NCBI GenBank assembly: GCA_000238975.1
Contig: CP002295.1
Location: forward strand, 558,001-622,000
From: Serratia symbiotica str. 'Cinara cedri'
GTDB taxonomy: Bacteria > Pseudomonadota > Gammaproteobacteria > Enterobacterales > Enterobacteriaceae
Reading direction: 5' to 3'
DNA: 64,000 nucleotides
Of the stretch, positions 11,640-23,951 are shown in pieces. The position numbers and the translations under genes are program-made. Below the pieces are notes generated by a model that was given only the letters and a program-made list of their open reading frames with translations, had not been told where the DNA came from and ran no database searches. Position 1 is the stretch's first letter. Every line of letters starts with the position of its first letter.

Positions 11640-14001
11640 AAGAATAATTATATAATTTTTTATTTTGTATTTTACAGCATAATATAGTTAAAATATATTA
11701 ATTAATAAATGGTAAAATTGTGTATTTAAAAAATAAGTATAATATTTACATAATAATATAATAGTTATACTAAATGTTGGTCTAGTATTTATTTATATCT
11801 TATTACTTAATGAGTTTATAAATAAAATTATGTTTTTTAATATAAATTATATTTTAAATATATATTTTATGGTAATAAATGATCTGATTTGCTTAATGAT
11901 TATTATCATTTCTTGTATAATGTATTATTTAGATGATAGATTAATGATATTTATTTTTAGTGATTTTGTATTAAGAAACTTACTGCAACTATCTATAAAG
12001 TAAATGATAAGTTGTATTAATGTAGTAGGGTTAAAGTAGCAAGTATAATAGTTTATTCTATAGGTTTTTATATAAAATGGTTAGTGACTAATGCTAATAT
12101 TGTTGATTATATTAGCAGATAAGGATCCCTTATTTTATCTAGTTTTATTATTGCCTTTATAGTTTAAAGTTACTTGCTGATACTTAGGTATTTGGTGAAG
12201 GAGTCCGATAATTTATAGGTTATCTTAGTTTAATATACTTTATATTTAATATATGTAATGATTATTAATGCTAGTGAATACAAGAATAGCGGTGTAATAA
12301 CTTTTTATTAGTTTATTAGTCTATGAGTTTAACTAACACTAGAATATCATTCTTTATCTCTTATCCTAATTTTATACAAGATTATAGAAAATAATTCAAT
12401 ATTAAATATTAGTGTTGCGAGTCATAGTTAGTTGTTGTTAAGGTAATGATTACATTAACAATGTTGTTGCACGAATACTCTTACTATGCTTATTTGTATT
12501 ATTTATGCTTTTGTTTATAGGGTGGTAAATATTGTAAATATTTTTATCAGTCCGTCTATATTATGATAAAAGTCGATATTTAGATCTATGTGCTTAAGCA
12601 AATGCACATAAATATATAATTCTATCTCATAGATTTTAAGTGAAAGTATTTTGATATGGTTATGGTTTAGAGTATCTACTCAATAAAATATGTACTAGGT
12701 TTTTGTTTCGTAAATTTTTCCTATACAAAAGATAAACTAATATACAATATTTTTTGTAGAAACAATATACGAAAAGTATAATCAGTAGTAATTATGCTTA
12801 TAATGGGTTTTTATTTATTAAAATTATTTAATGATAAGGTTATGTGCGAAGGCTAAAGTATTATTTTTAATATAACAACTAATGATCCATGCAGTATTGT
12901 TATATTAAAAAGTTTTATTTTTTACTTTTTCTAATTTTAGATAGAAATTTTATTGAATGAGATTATGAAGAATTTAGAAGTTACTTAAAAATATAATATT
13001 ATTTTTGATATATTATATTTTTTTGTAAAATTATTTAGGATGTTGTACGGCAATTATTTGTTATATTTGTTAGCCAACTTTTGTCGTGTTATCTCGTTCA
13101 AATAACTTATACTCTTTTATTGTTTATTAATCTCAATATCGTTGATTATTAATTGTGATATTATTAAAATATGTCAAAATATTTAAACGCAGTAATGATT
13201 AGTATGAAAATTGGTTTTGGTATTTTTACATCAACTTATGTATTATTGCTAGGCCGAGAAACGTTATTTATTGATAAAGTTAATATATTAGAGTCAACAA
13301 TATATTATTACTTATATATACATAAGATGCTTGTTTTTTATAGTAACACAATAATATTTGTATAAATATATGCGCTTTAATCGTTTAGTATGATACTAAT
13401 ATCACTGATTGGTAATAGCTCTAGTTGCTACTAATTTAGTGCTTGCTAGTGTATTTTATATGAAAATATTATTTTCATATAAGTCTTAAATAATATTTAT
13501 TAGATACATGTAATATGGATATATAATTCTATAAGCATAAATTTTTATCTACTTTATTTGAGTAGACATAGATATTTATTGATAATTACCTTGAGTAGTA
13601 GAAAGATATTAGATTATAGATATTTTGTTATTGGCCATGTATAAATCCTAAGTATTTGATATGATAATTGTATTGTTATCTTAAATTAGTAATATATTGC
13701 TATAATATGTTATTAATTATATTAATTATATTTTTATTATGATTGATCATGTACTTAAGTTATTAAGTTAGTACTAATTAGATATTAGTGATGATTGATT
13801 TACAGTATTAATATATTTAATAATAATTGCTTGTTATCTTACGTAGCGTTATAATTTATTATATTTTATAGCGCTATAATGTTAAATTATATATTGCTGT
13901 AAAGAATATTACTAGTGTATTAGTATATAATACTTTAATTATAGTAATGGTAGTGATTTTATATGCATTGCTCATAGTTAGAAGAATAGGCGGTAGTACT
14001 A
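11640..14001. other. Gene-free AT-rich spacer between prfC and deoB
   Basis: About 2.4 kb. In E. coli osmY, deoC, deoA and other genes lie between prfC and deoB. None could be recognised here. A 64-codon open frame at 13171-13365 matches no family I know and looks like chance. The only structured element I support is the strong AT hairpin at 13456-13482. Confidence 0.6.
13456..13482. repeat. Inverted repeat with 12-bp perfect arms and 3-base loop
   Basis: The left arm TTATATGAAAAT (13456-13467) is an exact complement of the right arm ATTTTCATATAA (13471-13482) around ATT. It would form a stable AT hairpin in RNA or a cruciform in DNA. It lies about 520 bases upstream of deoB. No T-run follows, so its role is unknown. 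Confidence 0.8.
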
Positions 14002-15225
14002 ATGAAACGTATTTTTATTATGTTATTAGACTCATTAGGTATAGGCTCTAGTGCCGATGCTGAGCTTTTTGGTGATCAAGGAGCTAACACCCTTGGCCAT
14101 ATTGCAGAAGCTTGTGCGCGCGGTAAGGCTAATATTGGACGTAGCGGGCCATTAACACTACCTCATTTAAGTAGTCTAGGTTTAGGTAAGGCAGCGGAAG
14201 CCTCTACCGGTATTTTTCCAAAAGGGTTAGATAGCAATGCAGATATTATTAGCGCCTATGCTTACGCTAGTGAATTGTCTTCCGGTAAGGATACTCTATC
14301 AGGTCATTGGGAAATTGTCGGCGCACCTGTATTATTTAACTGGTGTTATTTCAACAATCCATATCATAGCTTTCCAAAAGAATTTCTTGATACGTTAATT
14401 GAGCGCGCTAACTTACCAGGATATTTAGGTAATTGTCATTCTTCTGGTACAGTGATCCTTAATGAGCTAGGGGTAGAGCATATGAAAACTGGTAAGCCAA
14501 TTTTTTATACTTCTGCTGACTCAGTATTTCAGGTCGCCTGCCATGAAGAAATTTTTGGTCTAGATCGCCTATATGCACTGTGTAAAATGGCTCGTGTAGC
14601 TCTAACTGCGGGTGGTTATAATATTGGCCGAGTTATTGCTCGTCCGTTTATTGGTGATCGGCCCTACTATTTTCAGCGTACTAGTAATCGTCACGATTTC
14701 GCTATAGAGCCACTAATACCTACAGTATTAAAAAAATTAGTAGATGAGAAGGACGGAGTAGTGGTTTCAGTAGGTAAAATTGCTGATATTTATGCTAACA
14801 TTGGGATCACTAAGCAGGTTAAGGCTACTGGCATTAAACTGTTATTCGATGCTACTTTGAGAGAAATAGATAAAGTTGGTAATAATAGCATTGTATTTAC
14901 TAACTTTGTTGATTTTGATTCCTCCTATGGTCATCGCCGTGATGTATCAGGTTATGCAGTTGCACTGGAATCATTCGATCGTCGTTTACCAGAGTTATTA
15001 AAGCGGGTAAATGGTGACGATATTATTATATTTACTGCTGATCATGGTTGTGATCCTACGTGGAGAGGCACTGATCATACTCGTGAACATATCCCAGTGC
15101 TTATTTATGGTCGTCAAGTTCCCCCTGGTTCATTAGGACGTCGTGAAACTTTTGCTGATATTGGCCAAACTATTGCTAGTTATTTTGGCTTATCGCCGAT
15201 GGATTACGGTACATCTATGTTATAA
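14002..15225 (+). CDS. deoB: Phosphopentomutase
   Basis: DeoB interconverts (deoxy)ribose-1-phosphate and (deoxy)ribose-5-phosphate, using a Mn2+ pair in an alkaline-phosphatase-like fold. It takes the sugar phosphate released by DeoD back to central metabolism. The product is 407 residues, as in E. coli. Key blocks are [10 protein letters not shown] at the N-terminus (metal-binding Asp), [12 protein letters not shown] near residue 95, [23 protein letters not shown]-like [16 protein letters not shown], and the metal site [19 protein letters not shown] near residue 345. A Shine-Dalgarno AGGCGG lies about eight bases before the ATG. deoD follows 106 bases later on the same strand, as in the E. 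coli deo operon. deoC and deoA, normally upstream, are absent from the adjacent spacer. Confidence 0.97.
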   Translation: MKRIFIMLLDSLGIGSSADAELFGDQGANTLGHIAEACARGKANIGRSGPLTLPHLSSLGLGKAAEASTGIFPKGLDSNADIISAYAYASELSSGKDTLSGHWEIVGAPVLFNWCYFNNPYHSFPKEFLDTLIERANLPGYLGNCHSSGTVILNELGVEHMKTGKPIFYTSADSVFQVACHEEIFGLDRLYALCKMARVALTAGGYNIGRVIARPFIGDRPYYFQRTSNRHDFAIEPLIPTVLKKLVDEKDGVVVSVGKIADIYANIGITKQVKATGIKLLFDATLREIDKVGNNSIVFTNFVDFDSSYGHRRDVSGYAVALESFDRRLPELLKRVNGDDIIIFTADHGCDPTWRGTDHTREHIPVLIYGRQVPPGSLGRRETFADIGQTIASYFGLSPMDYGTSML

Positions 15226-15331
15226 AGTTATAGGATGCTTAGTTGTATAGTTTGATTTTTTATGTTCTAATTGCAAACTTTAGGCGTTTATTTGTAAGGT
15301 TTTTATTAAAAATTAATTGGGGAAGGAAATT

Positions 15332-16063
15332 ATGGTTACACCGCATATTAATGCTAAAAGAGATGATTTTTCTGATTTAGTATTAATGCCTGGGGATCCA
15401 TTACGCGCAAAATATATCGCTAAAACTTTTTTTAAAAATGCAGTAGAAGTAAATAATGTACGGGGTATGTTAGGTTTCACTGGATATTACAAAGGTCGCC
15501 GTATTTCAGTAATGGGCCACGGTATGGGCATACCATCTTGTTCTATATATGTGCATGAATTAATTACTGCATTCAGCGTAAAAAAGATTATTCGTGCAGG
15601 GTCTTGTGGGGCAGTTCGTGACGATATTAAATTACGGGATATAGTCATTGGTATGGGAGCATGCACTGATTCTAAGGTAAATCGTATACGTTTTAAAGAT
15701 CATGATTATGCAGCGATTGCTGACTTTGATATGATTCGTTATGCAGTAGACGCTGCATCAGCACAAGATATTACGGTACGAGTAGGCAATATTTTCTCTA
15801 CTGATCTTTTTTATGCACCGGAAAATGATGTATTTCAGGTAATGAGGAGGTATGGTATTTTAGGTGTAGAAATGGAAGCAACTGGTATTTATAGTGTTGT
15901 AGCAGGATTGTATGAACAGTTCGGTTGTACTGCGCTTACTATATGTACGGTTTCTGACCATATCATACGCCACGAAGCTATTACTATAGCTGAGCGTCAA
16001 ACTACCTTTAATGAGATGATTATAATTGCACTCGAATCATTTCTGCTTGCTGAGAGCGCCTAA
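15332..16063 (+). CDS. deoD: Purine nucleoside phosphorylase, DeoD type
   Basis: The hexameric cytoplasmic enzyme splits purine (deoxy)nucleosides with phosphate into free base and sugar-1-phosphate. The 243-residue product follows E. coli DeoD (239): ATPHIN-like [84 protein letters not shown] and the catalytic-loop block CTVSDHI. I take the ATG at 15332, with GGAAGG about seven bases before it. An in-frame TTG at 15317 lacks homology. A short insertion relative to E. coli sits near the GLYEQFGC segment. It probably shares a transcript with deoB. Together they can recycle purine nucleosides without the missing deoA and deoC. Confidence 0.97.
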   Translation: MVTPHINAKRDDFSDLVLMPGDPLRAKYIAKTFFKNAVEVNNVRGMLGFTGYYKGRRISVMGHGMGIPSCSIYVHELITAFSVKKIIRAGSCGAVRDDIKLRDIVIGMGACTDSKVNRIRFKDHDYAAIADFDMIRYAVDAASAQDITVRVGNIFSTDLFYAPENDVFQVMRRYGILGVEMEATGIYSVVAGLYEQFGCTALTICTVSDHIIRHEAITIAERQTTFNEMIIIALESFLLAESA

Positions 16064-17683
16064 TTATTTAATGTTCATCGCAATACTCTGCTAGTATAGT
16101 AGATTTATTTGTGCATAAGATTAAATAGATTGTATATTGTAGCCTGCATTGCATTACTAGAAGATTATAATCTTGTTGTGCTATATAATGAGATAATTAT
16201 TACTACATACTATTAATTAATGATGTTAAAAAATTATGGGCTGGATTTAACCGCACCAAGCCTATAATGATTATAATAATCATTAGAGAAATAAATAACA
16301 AGTAATATATGTGTAGTCTTACACTAAATTTATGTAAATAAATTTTCGTTCATGGCATCATGAATATGATATATTTCTTTATTTAGTAAAAAATAACTTA
16401 TCGCTATGTCTTAGTATTACCTTTATAGTGCGATATTCGATGTAGTGATGCAGTTTAGGTTATTAATTACACTATTACATGATTATACTATATTCTATTA
16501 AGTCATGCATTAGAAAGATCTTGTGTTTGAGAATGGTGAATTACATTCTACTGTGTAGAGTATGATAGCTTTTAGTTTTATAGAAAATTTTATGAACGTA
16601 TGTTCATTAGACGAATAATATAACTAAATTAATCTATATTAATTATTTATTTTAGTTTATTTTTTTGATATTAGTAAATGTAGAAAGTTTACTATATTTT
16701 TATAATTTGAAATTATGTCTTTCTATTTTTTTATATATATTTCTGTATGTATTATGGTAATAATATTTATTTTTTATGGCTTATAGTATGTGATTTAACA
16801 TACTGTTAATCATTACGTAATTACTTTAGTCGTAAAACAGCAGTGAGTTATTATAACATGTTAATGTTACCAAAATACTTTTTATCAAGCTGTTGTATAT
16901 TCAATAATTTTTTATTTTTAAATATGAATATATTGTGCAGGAATATTAATTTATTGATGTAGCAATTTTTTTGTATATACTTTTAGTACAATAAATAGTA
17001 TAATAAATTTAAGGTTAATTATAAGATAGATGACCTTTATTAGTTAATTTTATTATACATTAATGATGTTTTACAAAGATATTAAAATTATTTTTTGTGT
17101 TATATTGGTAATATGCGATACCTTTTAAAGGTAGGGGCGCTAATGTGCTTGTATAGTAATGCACTTTATAGTACGTATAACGATAAAATTTCGTTATGTA
17201 GTTTAGATGTATTTTTTGCTGGCTCTAGTTTAGGCGGTTATTTTAATAATATCTTAGTTCTAGGGATATTTCAGAGTGATCATGTTTATAAAAAGTAACT
17301 GTAGATATAAGGGATATCTTAAAATACTCTATTATAGTTAAAATAACGAATTATTATAGTATAGACGTTAGCTTCAAGGAAATTTTTATTATCATTTTAA
17401 TGAGTTAACTTTTTAGGTCTGTAAGCTTATATCAGTCTGTTCACATAACTATGTGACTTACATATTAATCAAGCAATGTATTTGACGTAAAGTATCATAT
17501 ATTATATGCTAGCAGCAATATAAGGTTATGCGCAGAATTAAATTTAATAAAATATAGATATGACGTGACTTATTGCAGCCTAGAAAATTATTTTTTAAAT
17601 AAAAGATGTCTTTTATAATTGCTAATTAATTTTTCATCTAAAATAATGTCCTCTTTTATTTTTAAGATATAGTTTTAAATATA
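16064..17683. other. Gene-free spacer between convergent deoD and queA
   Basis: About 1.6 kb. It marks a junction between a deo-type segment and a brnQ-queA segment that are distant in E. coli. A hairpin with 8-bp arms AATGATTA/TAATCATT lies at 16266-16284, about 200 bases past deoD, and could be a weak termination structure. The tgt, yajC and secD genes expected beyond queA were not recognised. A 67-codon frame starting with TTG at 17095 has no known relatives to my knowledge. Confidence 0.55.
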
Positions 17684-18760
17684 CTAGATAGATGTATTAA
17701 TAGATTCTTGTGCTGCCCATGGATTATGGTTGATTAACATTGCATCGCCGTAACTAAGAAAACGGTATTTATTAATAATAGCCTGTCGATAAGCGTACAT
17801 GGTATTTTTATAGCCTGCAAAAGCGGCGACTAACATAATCAGTGTGGATTTTGGTAAGTGAAAATTAGTTATTAATACATCAACAACTCGATAGTGATAT
17901 CCTGGAATAATAAATATACGAGTATCGCCAAAGAATGGGGTTATTAAGGCGGCATCATTGTTATTTGCAGCACTTTCTAGTGAACGCACTGTGGTAGTGC
18001 CAACTGCTATTACGCGTTTACCACGTGCTTTACATTCTAACACTGCATTAACTACCTCTTGCGATACTTCAGTGTATTCTGCATGCATTATATGTGCTTC
18101 AATAGTTTCTGTGCGCACCGGCTGAAAAGTTCCGGCACCAACATGTAATGTAACAAAAGCTATTTTAATACCTTTTGTGCGTAATATTTCTAACATAGGT
18201 TCGTCAAAATGTAGGCCAGCAGTTGGCGCGGCAATAGCGCCTGGTGTCTTACTATAAACTGTTTGATATAGTTCATAGTCAGTATCTTCATCCGGGCGAT
18301 TAAGATATGGTGGTAGTGGTATACGGCCAATAATATTAAGAATGCTAAATACATTACTGTTTGTATTGAAGTATAGTTTAAATAACATAGCATGGCGTGT
18401 GATTATAGTTGCAGTAATTTTTTCATTTTCTCCAAATAGCAGAAGAGTACCAGGTTTTGGTGCCTTAGAGGCGCGAATATGCGCTAAAACATAGTGTTCA
18501 TCAAGCACACGTTCTATTAGAACCTCTATTTTAGCGCCACTAGATTTGCGGCCAAATAAACGCGCCGGGATAACACGGGTGTTATTAAATACTAATAAAT
18601 CTCCAGCTTCTAGTTTATACACGAGATCAGTAAATATACTATGTGTAATTTCTCCGCTTGGTCCATCTAGTTGTAACAAACGGCAACTACTTCTTATAGG
18701 TCTGGGGTATTGGGCAATTAGGGAGACTGGGAGGTCAAAGGAAAAATCAGTAACACGCAT
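17684..18760 (-). CDS. queA: S-adenosylmethionine:tRNA ribosyltransferase-isomerase
   Basis: QueA transfers the ribosyl part of SAM to 7-aminomethyl-7-deazaguanine in the tRNA wobble position, forming epoxyqueuosine. The protein is 358 residues (E. coli 356). It has [19 protein letters not shown] at the N-terminus, [14 protein letters not shown] near 60, [17 protein letters not shown] near 175, [13 protein letters not shown] near 205 and [17 protein letters not shown] near 310. No good Shine-Dalgarno is visible upstream of the ATG at 18760. brnQ lies upstream on the same strand, as in E. coli, with the proY-malZ-acpH interval gone. tgt, the preceding step of the pathway, should lie just downstream but is not there. 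Either tgt is elsewhere or queA has lost its substrate. Confidence 0.97.
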   Translation of the reverse strand: MRVTDFSFDLPVSLIAQYPRPIRSSCRLLQLDGPSGEITHSIFTDLVYKLEAGDLLVFNNTRVIPARLFGRKSSGAKIEVLIERVLDEHYVLAHIRASKAPKPGTLLLFGENEKITATIITRHAMLFKLYFNTNSNVFSILNIIGRIPLPPYLNRPDEDTDYELYQTVYSKTPGAIAAPTAGLHFDEPMLEILRTKGIKIAFVTLHVGAGTFQPVRTETIEAHIMHAEYTEVSQEVVNAVLECKARGKRVIAVGTTTVRSLESAANNNDAALITPFFGDTRIFIIPGYHYRVVDVLITNFHLPKSTLIMLVAAFAGYKNTMYAYRQAIINKYRFLSYGDAMLINHNPWAAQESINTSI

Positions 18761-20168
18761 AATTATTTACTTTTTATGATTAAAGTGATGGTTCAAATAT
18801 AAAGAAGTTTAATCTAAAAATTAGCAGTAGCAAGAAATAATAAAGATATATACAATATAATGTTAAGATACATATATTTTTTAATAATTGATTAATTAAT
18901 TATTTATATGTAGTTTTTAAAGAGATAATTAACATTATAATTGGTTTGTCTAAAGTAATATAGTTAGAATATAGTAATTTTAAAAATAAATAAAATGCGT
19001 ATATTCATATTAATGTAATTATATAGTTTATAAGATTGTTAAGTCAATAAATATCATAGGCTGTAGATAAGTTTATTTATATTGATAGCTCTATATAATA
19101 GGTAATATTTTATATTATTTATAGTGCTTATTTTGTTGTATATAACAAGTAAAATTAAATATTTTGTATAGTACTAGTAGCACTTTTTTGTTTATTTATT
19201 AGTGGATATAAATATATAAAATATTGTAACCGAGAAATAGGATATATACTTTTAGTTTATATTCAGGCGATATATATTGACTATATATATTTACTACATA
19301 TTTAGACTACGCATAAGCCTATGGTGAATATATAATAATTTATAGGTAATATACATAGATTTATCTTTAGTATGCTATATTAGTTTTTAATTAGTTTCTA
19401 GTTTAATAGTTACTCTTATCCTGTGTGTTTATTTTAAAAGTTTTTTCTAAATTAAAAACCTACTAATAACACTATTAGTTATACAATACTAGCGTACATT
19501 GATACATTAGTATTTATAATCTAACCAATTATAGGTATAATAGATAATAAGGACATGGTCACTATAATGCATATAAAAGCATTACTATAGAGCAGTGGTT
19601 TTGGATTATTTATTGACATTTTTTTAGTTTAGACGGTAAAAAATTTGCGAATACAGGAGCATAATTTATATCCAAGTAATAGTAAAAGTGGTGAGTGTTA
19701 TGATCTCTGCTGAGAATATATTTTTATTATTATATAGTCAAAGTCTTCTTATAATAATAAGGCTGATGTCATGATAATTACTGTCATTCATAGTGTAACT
19801 TTTAGGAGTATATAAGATATATGATATATAATCTTGCGTTTCGTCAAGAAAAAAAATACCGTTCTGCTGAACATTGATTACTATTCTTCCTAGTGTGCGT
19901 ATAATTATAAAAGTTATTATTTTACGGATTAAATAATTTAGTAGTGTGACATATTCAGTGATTTTGATAATGAAAGTATAGTAGTAAATAACCTAGCACT
20001 AATCTATAAATTTTATCACGATAGGGTAAATATAACGCTTATTAAGAAATTTAACGTATTAGCGAGAGATGGTTAAATGGTAATTTTTGCATAATATAAC
20101 TCTTAATCTTTAAGAAGCTGTTAAAAAAGTGAGTTGTTTTAATTTGAATTAGGGTTGTAATTATATGA
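18761..20168. other. Spacer where proY, malZ and acpH lie in E. coli
   Basis: About 1.4 kb between brnQ and queA, both minus strand. In E. coli this interval holds proY, malZ and acpH. I found no recognisable remnant of these genes, so they appear deleted or eroded beyond recognition by eye. Confidence 0.6.
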
Positions 20169-21473
20169 TTATTTTTTATGCACATACATTTGATCATAAA
20201 TTGCTACAAGTACTAACATTATTAGTGATGGCAGTAACCACGCTAGCCCTTGATCAGCTAGTGGTAAGTAATAAATCCAATGAGGCATTAGGTGCTGGAT
20301 ACCAGATGCTTTAATTGCATCAATGATACCGAATAGTAAGCTGATTAACATGACGATTACAATGATATGTTGCGTATTGTTCCACCAGTTTGAAGTAAAG
20401 CTTAGTAGTACAAGTACAATGCATGGTGGATAAATAGCTGTGAGTACTGGTATAGAGATCTGAAGTAGATGATTTAGGCCCAGATTTGATATCACCATTG
20501 AAAATAAGCCTAAGATAAATACTAGCGTATTATAAGATAACGGCAAATATTGAGTAAAGAAATCAGCGCACGCACAAGTCAGGCCTACTGCTGTAACGAT
20601 ACAAGCAATAAAGATTAATCCCGCTAAGAAAAAGCTGCCTAAATTACCAAAGGTATGCTGCACGTAGGCATGCAGTATGACTGCGCCATTTGTAGCTTTA
20701 GGTGCTAATATCCCGCTATTTGCCCCTAACTTAAATAAGCTTAAGTACACTAGTATCAGACCTACACCAGCGATTAATGCTCCTAGAATAGTGTAACGTG
20801 TTAATAAATGAGCCTCTTTTACGCCTCGAGAACGAGCAGCATTAACAATAACAATACTAAATACGAGCGCTCCCAGAGTATCCATTGTTAGATAGCCGTT
20901 CACAAATCCAGACGAAAAAGCCATCTTTTGATAAGAATTAGTTGCTTCGAGAGGTATACCGGCAGGCCATAGTAAAGCTGTGATACCTAGTACACCTAGT
21001 GCAATAATTTTTAGCGGCGCTAATATATAACCAATAGTATCAATTAGGCGGCTTGGATATAGGGAAATACCGATTACCAGCGTAAAATATATCAGACTAT
21101 AAAGAAAAAGTGACATGTCATTGTCATTAATAAGTGGAGCAATGCCAACCTCAAAGGACACGCTGGCTGTGCGTGGGGCCGCGAAAAATGGTCCTACCGC
21201 TAGATAGCATAAGGTTGCTAGCAGTGGACCAGCACTCCGGCCAATTGGTGTACTTAGCGTGTTAATGCTACCGCCAACACGTGCTAATGCAATTAGGGTT
21301 ATTATTGGCAAACCTACAGCTGTGATTAGGAATCCTAAGGCTGCAACCCAAATGTGATCGCCGGATTGTAGTCCAACTATTGGTGGGAATATAATATTCC
21401 CGGCACCGACGAATAAGGCAAATATCATGAAGCCTAATGCCAGAATATCTTTTGATGTTAAACGATGACTCAT
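20169..21473 (-). CDS. brnQ: Branched-chain amino acid transporter
   Basis: BrnQ (LIV-II) imports leucine, isoleucine and valine through the inner membrane by cation symport. The protein is 434 residues (E. coli 439). It contains about twelve hydrophobic segments and near-identical family blocks: [52 protein letters not shown] (split by family spacing), [54 protein letters not shown] and [12 protein letters not shown]. The start ATG at 21473 matches the E. coli N-terminus ([15 protein letters not shown] against MTHQLRSRDIIALGF). An AGG lies about 15 bases upstream, rather far for a ribosome binding site. Its retention suggests dependence on host or partner branched-chain amino acids, which is inference. 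Confidence 0.97.
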   Translation of the reverse strand: MSHRLTSKDILALGFMIFALFVGAGNIIFPPIVGLQSGDHIWVAALGFLITAVGLPIITLIALARVGGSINTLSTPIGRSAGPLLATLCYLAVGPFFAAPRTASVSFEVGIAPLINDNDMSLFLYSLIYFTLVIGISLYPSRLIDTIGYILAPLKIIALGVLGITALLWPAGIPLEATNSYQKMAFSSGFVNGYLTMDTLGALVFSIVIVNAARSRGVKEAHLLTRYTILGALIAGVGLILVYLSLFKLGANSGILAPKATNGAVILHAYVQHTFGNLGSFFLAGLIFIACIVTAVGLTCACADFFTQYLPLSYNTLVFILGLFSMVISNLGLNHLLQISIPVLTAIYPPCIVLVLLSFTSNWWNNTQHIIVIVMLISLLFGIIDAIKASGIQHLMPHWIYYLPLADQGLAWLLPSLIMLVLVAIYDQMYVHKK

Positions 21474-22696
21474 AAGATATTATCTTACCTGTTTAAATGA
21501 AATTAATAGTCTAGTGAGCATATATTAGCATGGTTATTAGTTTGTTGTTATATTACTAGGATGCAATAAGAGTAAGAAATGTTATAATATTGACGTTTTA
21601 CCTTTATTAATCAGATAATTAGCGTGATTAGCAAAATTTTATACTTTTATATTTTTAGCATATTGACTATATTACTATAACTTGAATGATTTAGAATATA
21701 ATGTAAAGAATTAATAATTTGGTTACAGAAAAAGTAAATATTTATAATCCATTAAGGTCAGCAAGTATATAAAACGTGATTATTTAAACAAGGCTTAGTA
21801 ACCACTATATTAGATGATATCAGATATAAAATGTATACTATTGCTATCATTTATAGTATATTTATCTTGTATTTTACGAGCCTAGATCATGCGAGCTAGC
21901 TTGCAGATCACTAAACTAGTGTTATTATATCTTGCATTTTATTTTATAATTAAAAAGAGTAAACTAATTTTGTTAATTAGGGTAAATAGATAACGCTTCT
22001 ATCATCATATTACTATGATAGATGTATTTTTATATATATTTTGCAGTTGTTTTTAACGTAATATTTAATGATTTATAAATATAGTGGTTTTAGTTATTTT
22101 ATTAATTTTAGTTTTATGGCGTCTAAATATTACTTAAAGCACTATGTATAAACTATTTATTTATATGTCTTTATTAAAGATATATATAGTTATACGGTAT
22201 ATACTAATATTTATATTAGTAATTTAGTTAATCATATTAATATCACTACTATTTAGTATAGAGATATCTATATAAAATGATAAATGAAATACTAAGAATA
22301 TTAATTATATCCTTTCGAGGCGGAGATATATTACACCTTGCTAAGTAGCAGATTTGTTTTTTGTAAAACAAGATTTAAAAAAAATAAAAGTAAAGTTAGA
22401 CTATTGAGTCACTTTTTATAAAGTATCATTTATATCGGTATTATATATTAATAGGTATGTTACAATATAACTCATCTAGTCTTGATATAAAATAATAAGC
22501 TGTAGTGATTTGATTAGTGATAATATAGGTATATAATATTGTTATAATATGTTATATTAACCTAAAATTAGTTAATAATATTTAAATGTTTGAAGGCGTT
22601 TTACAAAAAGATTAACTTATTTAGTTATACTGTTAGGATATTAACTAAACTTTTATTAAGCAGATAGTAATTCCTACTATAATAATAACTTGTATA
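21474..22696. other. Gene-free spacer between nadR and brnQ
   Basis: About 1.2 kb of AT-rich DNA with no recognisable coding frame, tRNA or terminator. This is another synteny junction, since nadR and brnQ are far apart in E. coli. I see nothing further to support. Confidence 0.6.
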
Positions 22697-23951
22697 TTAT
22701 TCATTAATGAATGAGTCATTTTTCGGCATTGCTAGTAATTTTTTAACTAGATCAATACAATATAAGAACCGTTCATCATAATCATTAGACTTAATATGTA
22801 TATAGTTAATATTATTAGCATGTAGCATGGTTTCCAATAGGATGCTGGAATTCTTTGCGTTCTGCTGAATTACTAATGCTGCGTAAACCATCTGCGATCC
22901 ATGGAGTATTGTTCTCTAGTAGAATTACTAGATCAAATCGATATTCATCAATTAGAGCTTGCACGAAAGGATGTTCACGCTCTTCATATTTTTTACAAAA
23001 TGCTTGAGTCGTAATAAATTCAGTGTCAATAAATGCAACTTTATTGGCGTATTTTACAGCAAAATCAATATATTGTGCGTGGCCAAGAGCAATCTTATCA
23101 TAGTCGGAGTATTGTAGAGCCATTTCATCGCCACCAAGATGGGAGAATACATAGTCACGTCCATATTCCCAAGCGCTAGTGGTATTAAAAATATTTGCTA
23201 GTTTATTAATTAGTGTTGATTTGCCGCTAGATTCACCGCCTATTATTGCTACAGTACGCACAAAGAATGGTTTTACTTCGGTTGGAATATAATCCCAGTA
23301 ACGGAATGGGTCTTGACGTATTTTGCTGCCGCTAATATTCATAAATGAACGCTTGGGGTCAATAAGAATAGTTTCAATACCTAGATGCTTACGGTAACAC
23401 GGAGCATCTTGTGTTTCACTAGAGTAAATAAAATTTGGCACTATATTATTTTTTATCATAAAGGTCTTGATGGCACTACCCCATAAATTCCAGCCATGTG
23501 GATATGGCTCTATATCTTGTTCATCAAATGAATGAATATGGATATTTTTTTGGTATTTAAATGTTTGTAGTAACCAGCGTAATCGATCACTAAGCGTAGG
23601 TTGTTGTGACATTGAGCTGTTTTTAAATAGCGTGCGATCTCGATGTTCATCATAGCACAGTATAATATGTAGTTCATTAACCTGGCTACAAGCACGTTGG
23701 ATTAGATAGATATGGCCTGTGTGTAGCGGGTAAAATTTACCAAATATTACACCAACTTTTTCTCTTTGCTGTGGGTTTTTTAATATTAGAAAATTTTTAA
23801 GGTTTTGTGGTTCCTGAATATTTTGGTTTTTAATTTTATTACTTAACAGATTTCTAAGATGTTTTTTAGCTATGTCATTAGCACACTTTATTTTTTGTAG
23901 AATATAGCTTTTTTGCTTAATAGAGGCTGTTAGATGATTAAATTGTAACAT
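22697..23951 (-). pseudogene. nadR: NadR (NMN adenylyltransferase / NR kinase) with one-base frameshift
   Basis: NadR joins an N-terminal DNA-binding repressor domain, an NMN adenylyltransferase and a C-terminal nicotinamide riboside kinase, serving NAD salvage. From ATG 23951 (AGGAG just upstream) the frame holds GKFYPLHTGHIYLIQRACSQV near residue 75, SQQPTLSDRLRWLLQTFKYQ near 120, EVKPFFVRTVAI and the Walker A GGESSGKST near 235, and YVFSHLGGDE. It breaks after KEFQ (residue 369) and stops nine residues later at 22815. The rest of the family sequence, LLETMLHANN to ERFLYCIDLVKKLL, continues in the next frame to 22697. Removing one base near 22844 restores 417 residues (E. coli 410). The N-terminal helix-turn-helix region is weakly conserved. 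The 378-residue product lacks the last kinase segment. Either a real early pseudogene or a sequence error. Confidence 0.9.

Noticed and set aside
13171-13365. 64-codon open frame in the prfC-deoB spacer
   Set aside because: No similarity to a known family, no ribosome binding site, and composition like the surrounding spacer. This length is expected by chance.
17095-17298. 67-codon open frame beginning with TTG
   Set aside because: It has a hydrophobic start that briefly resembles a signal peptide, but no recognisable family and no Shine-Dalgarno. Too little to call a gene.
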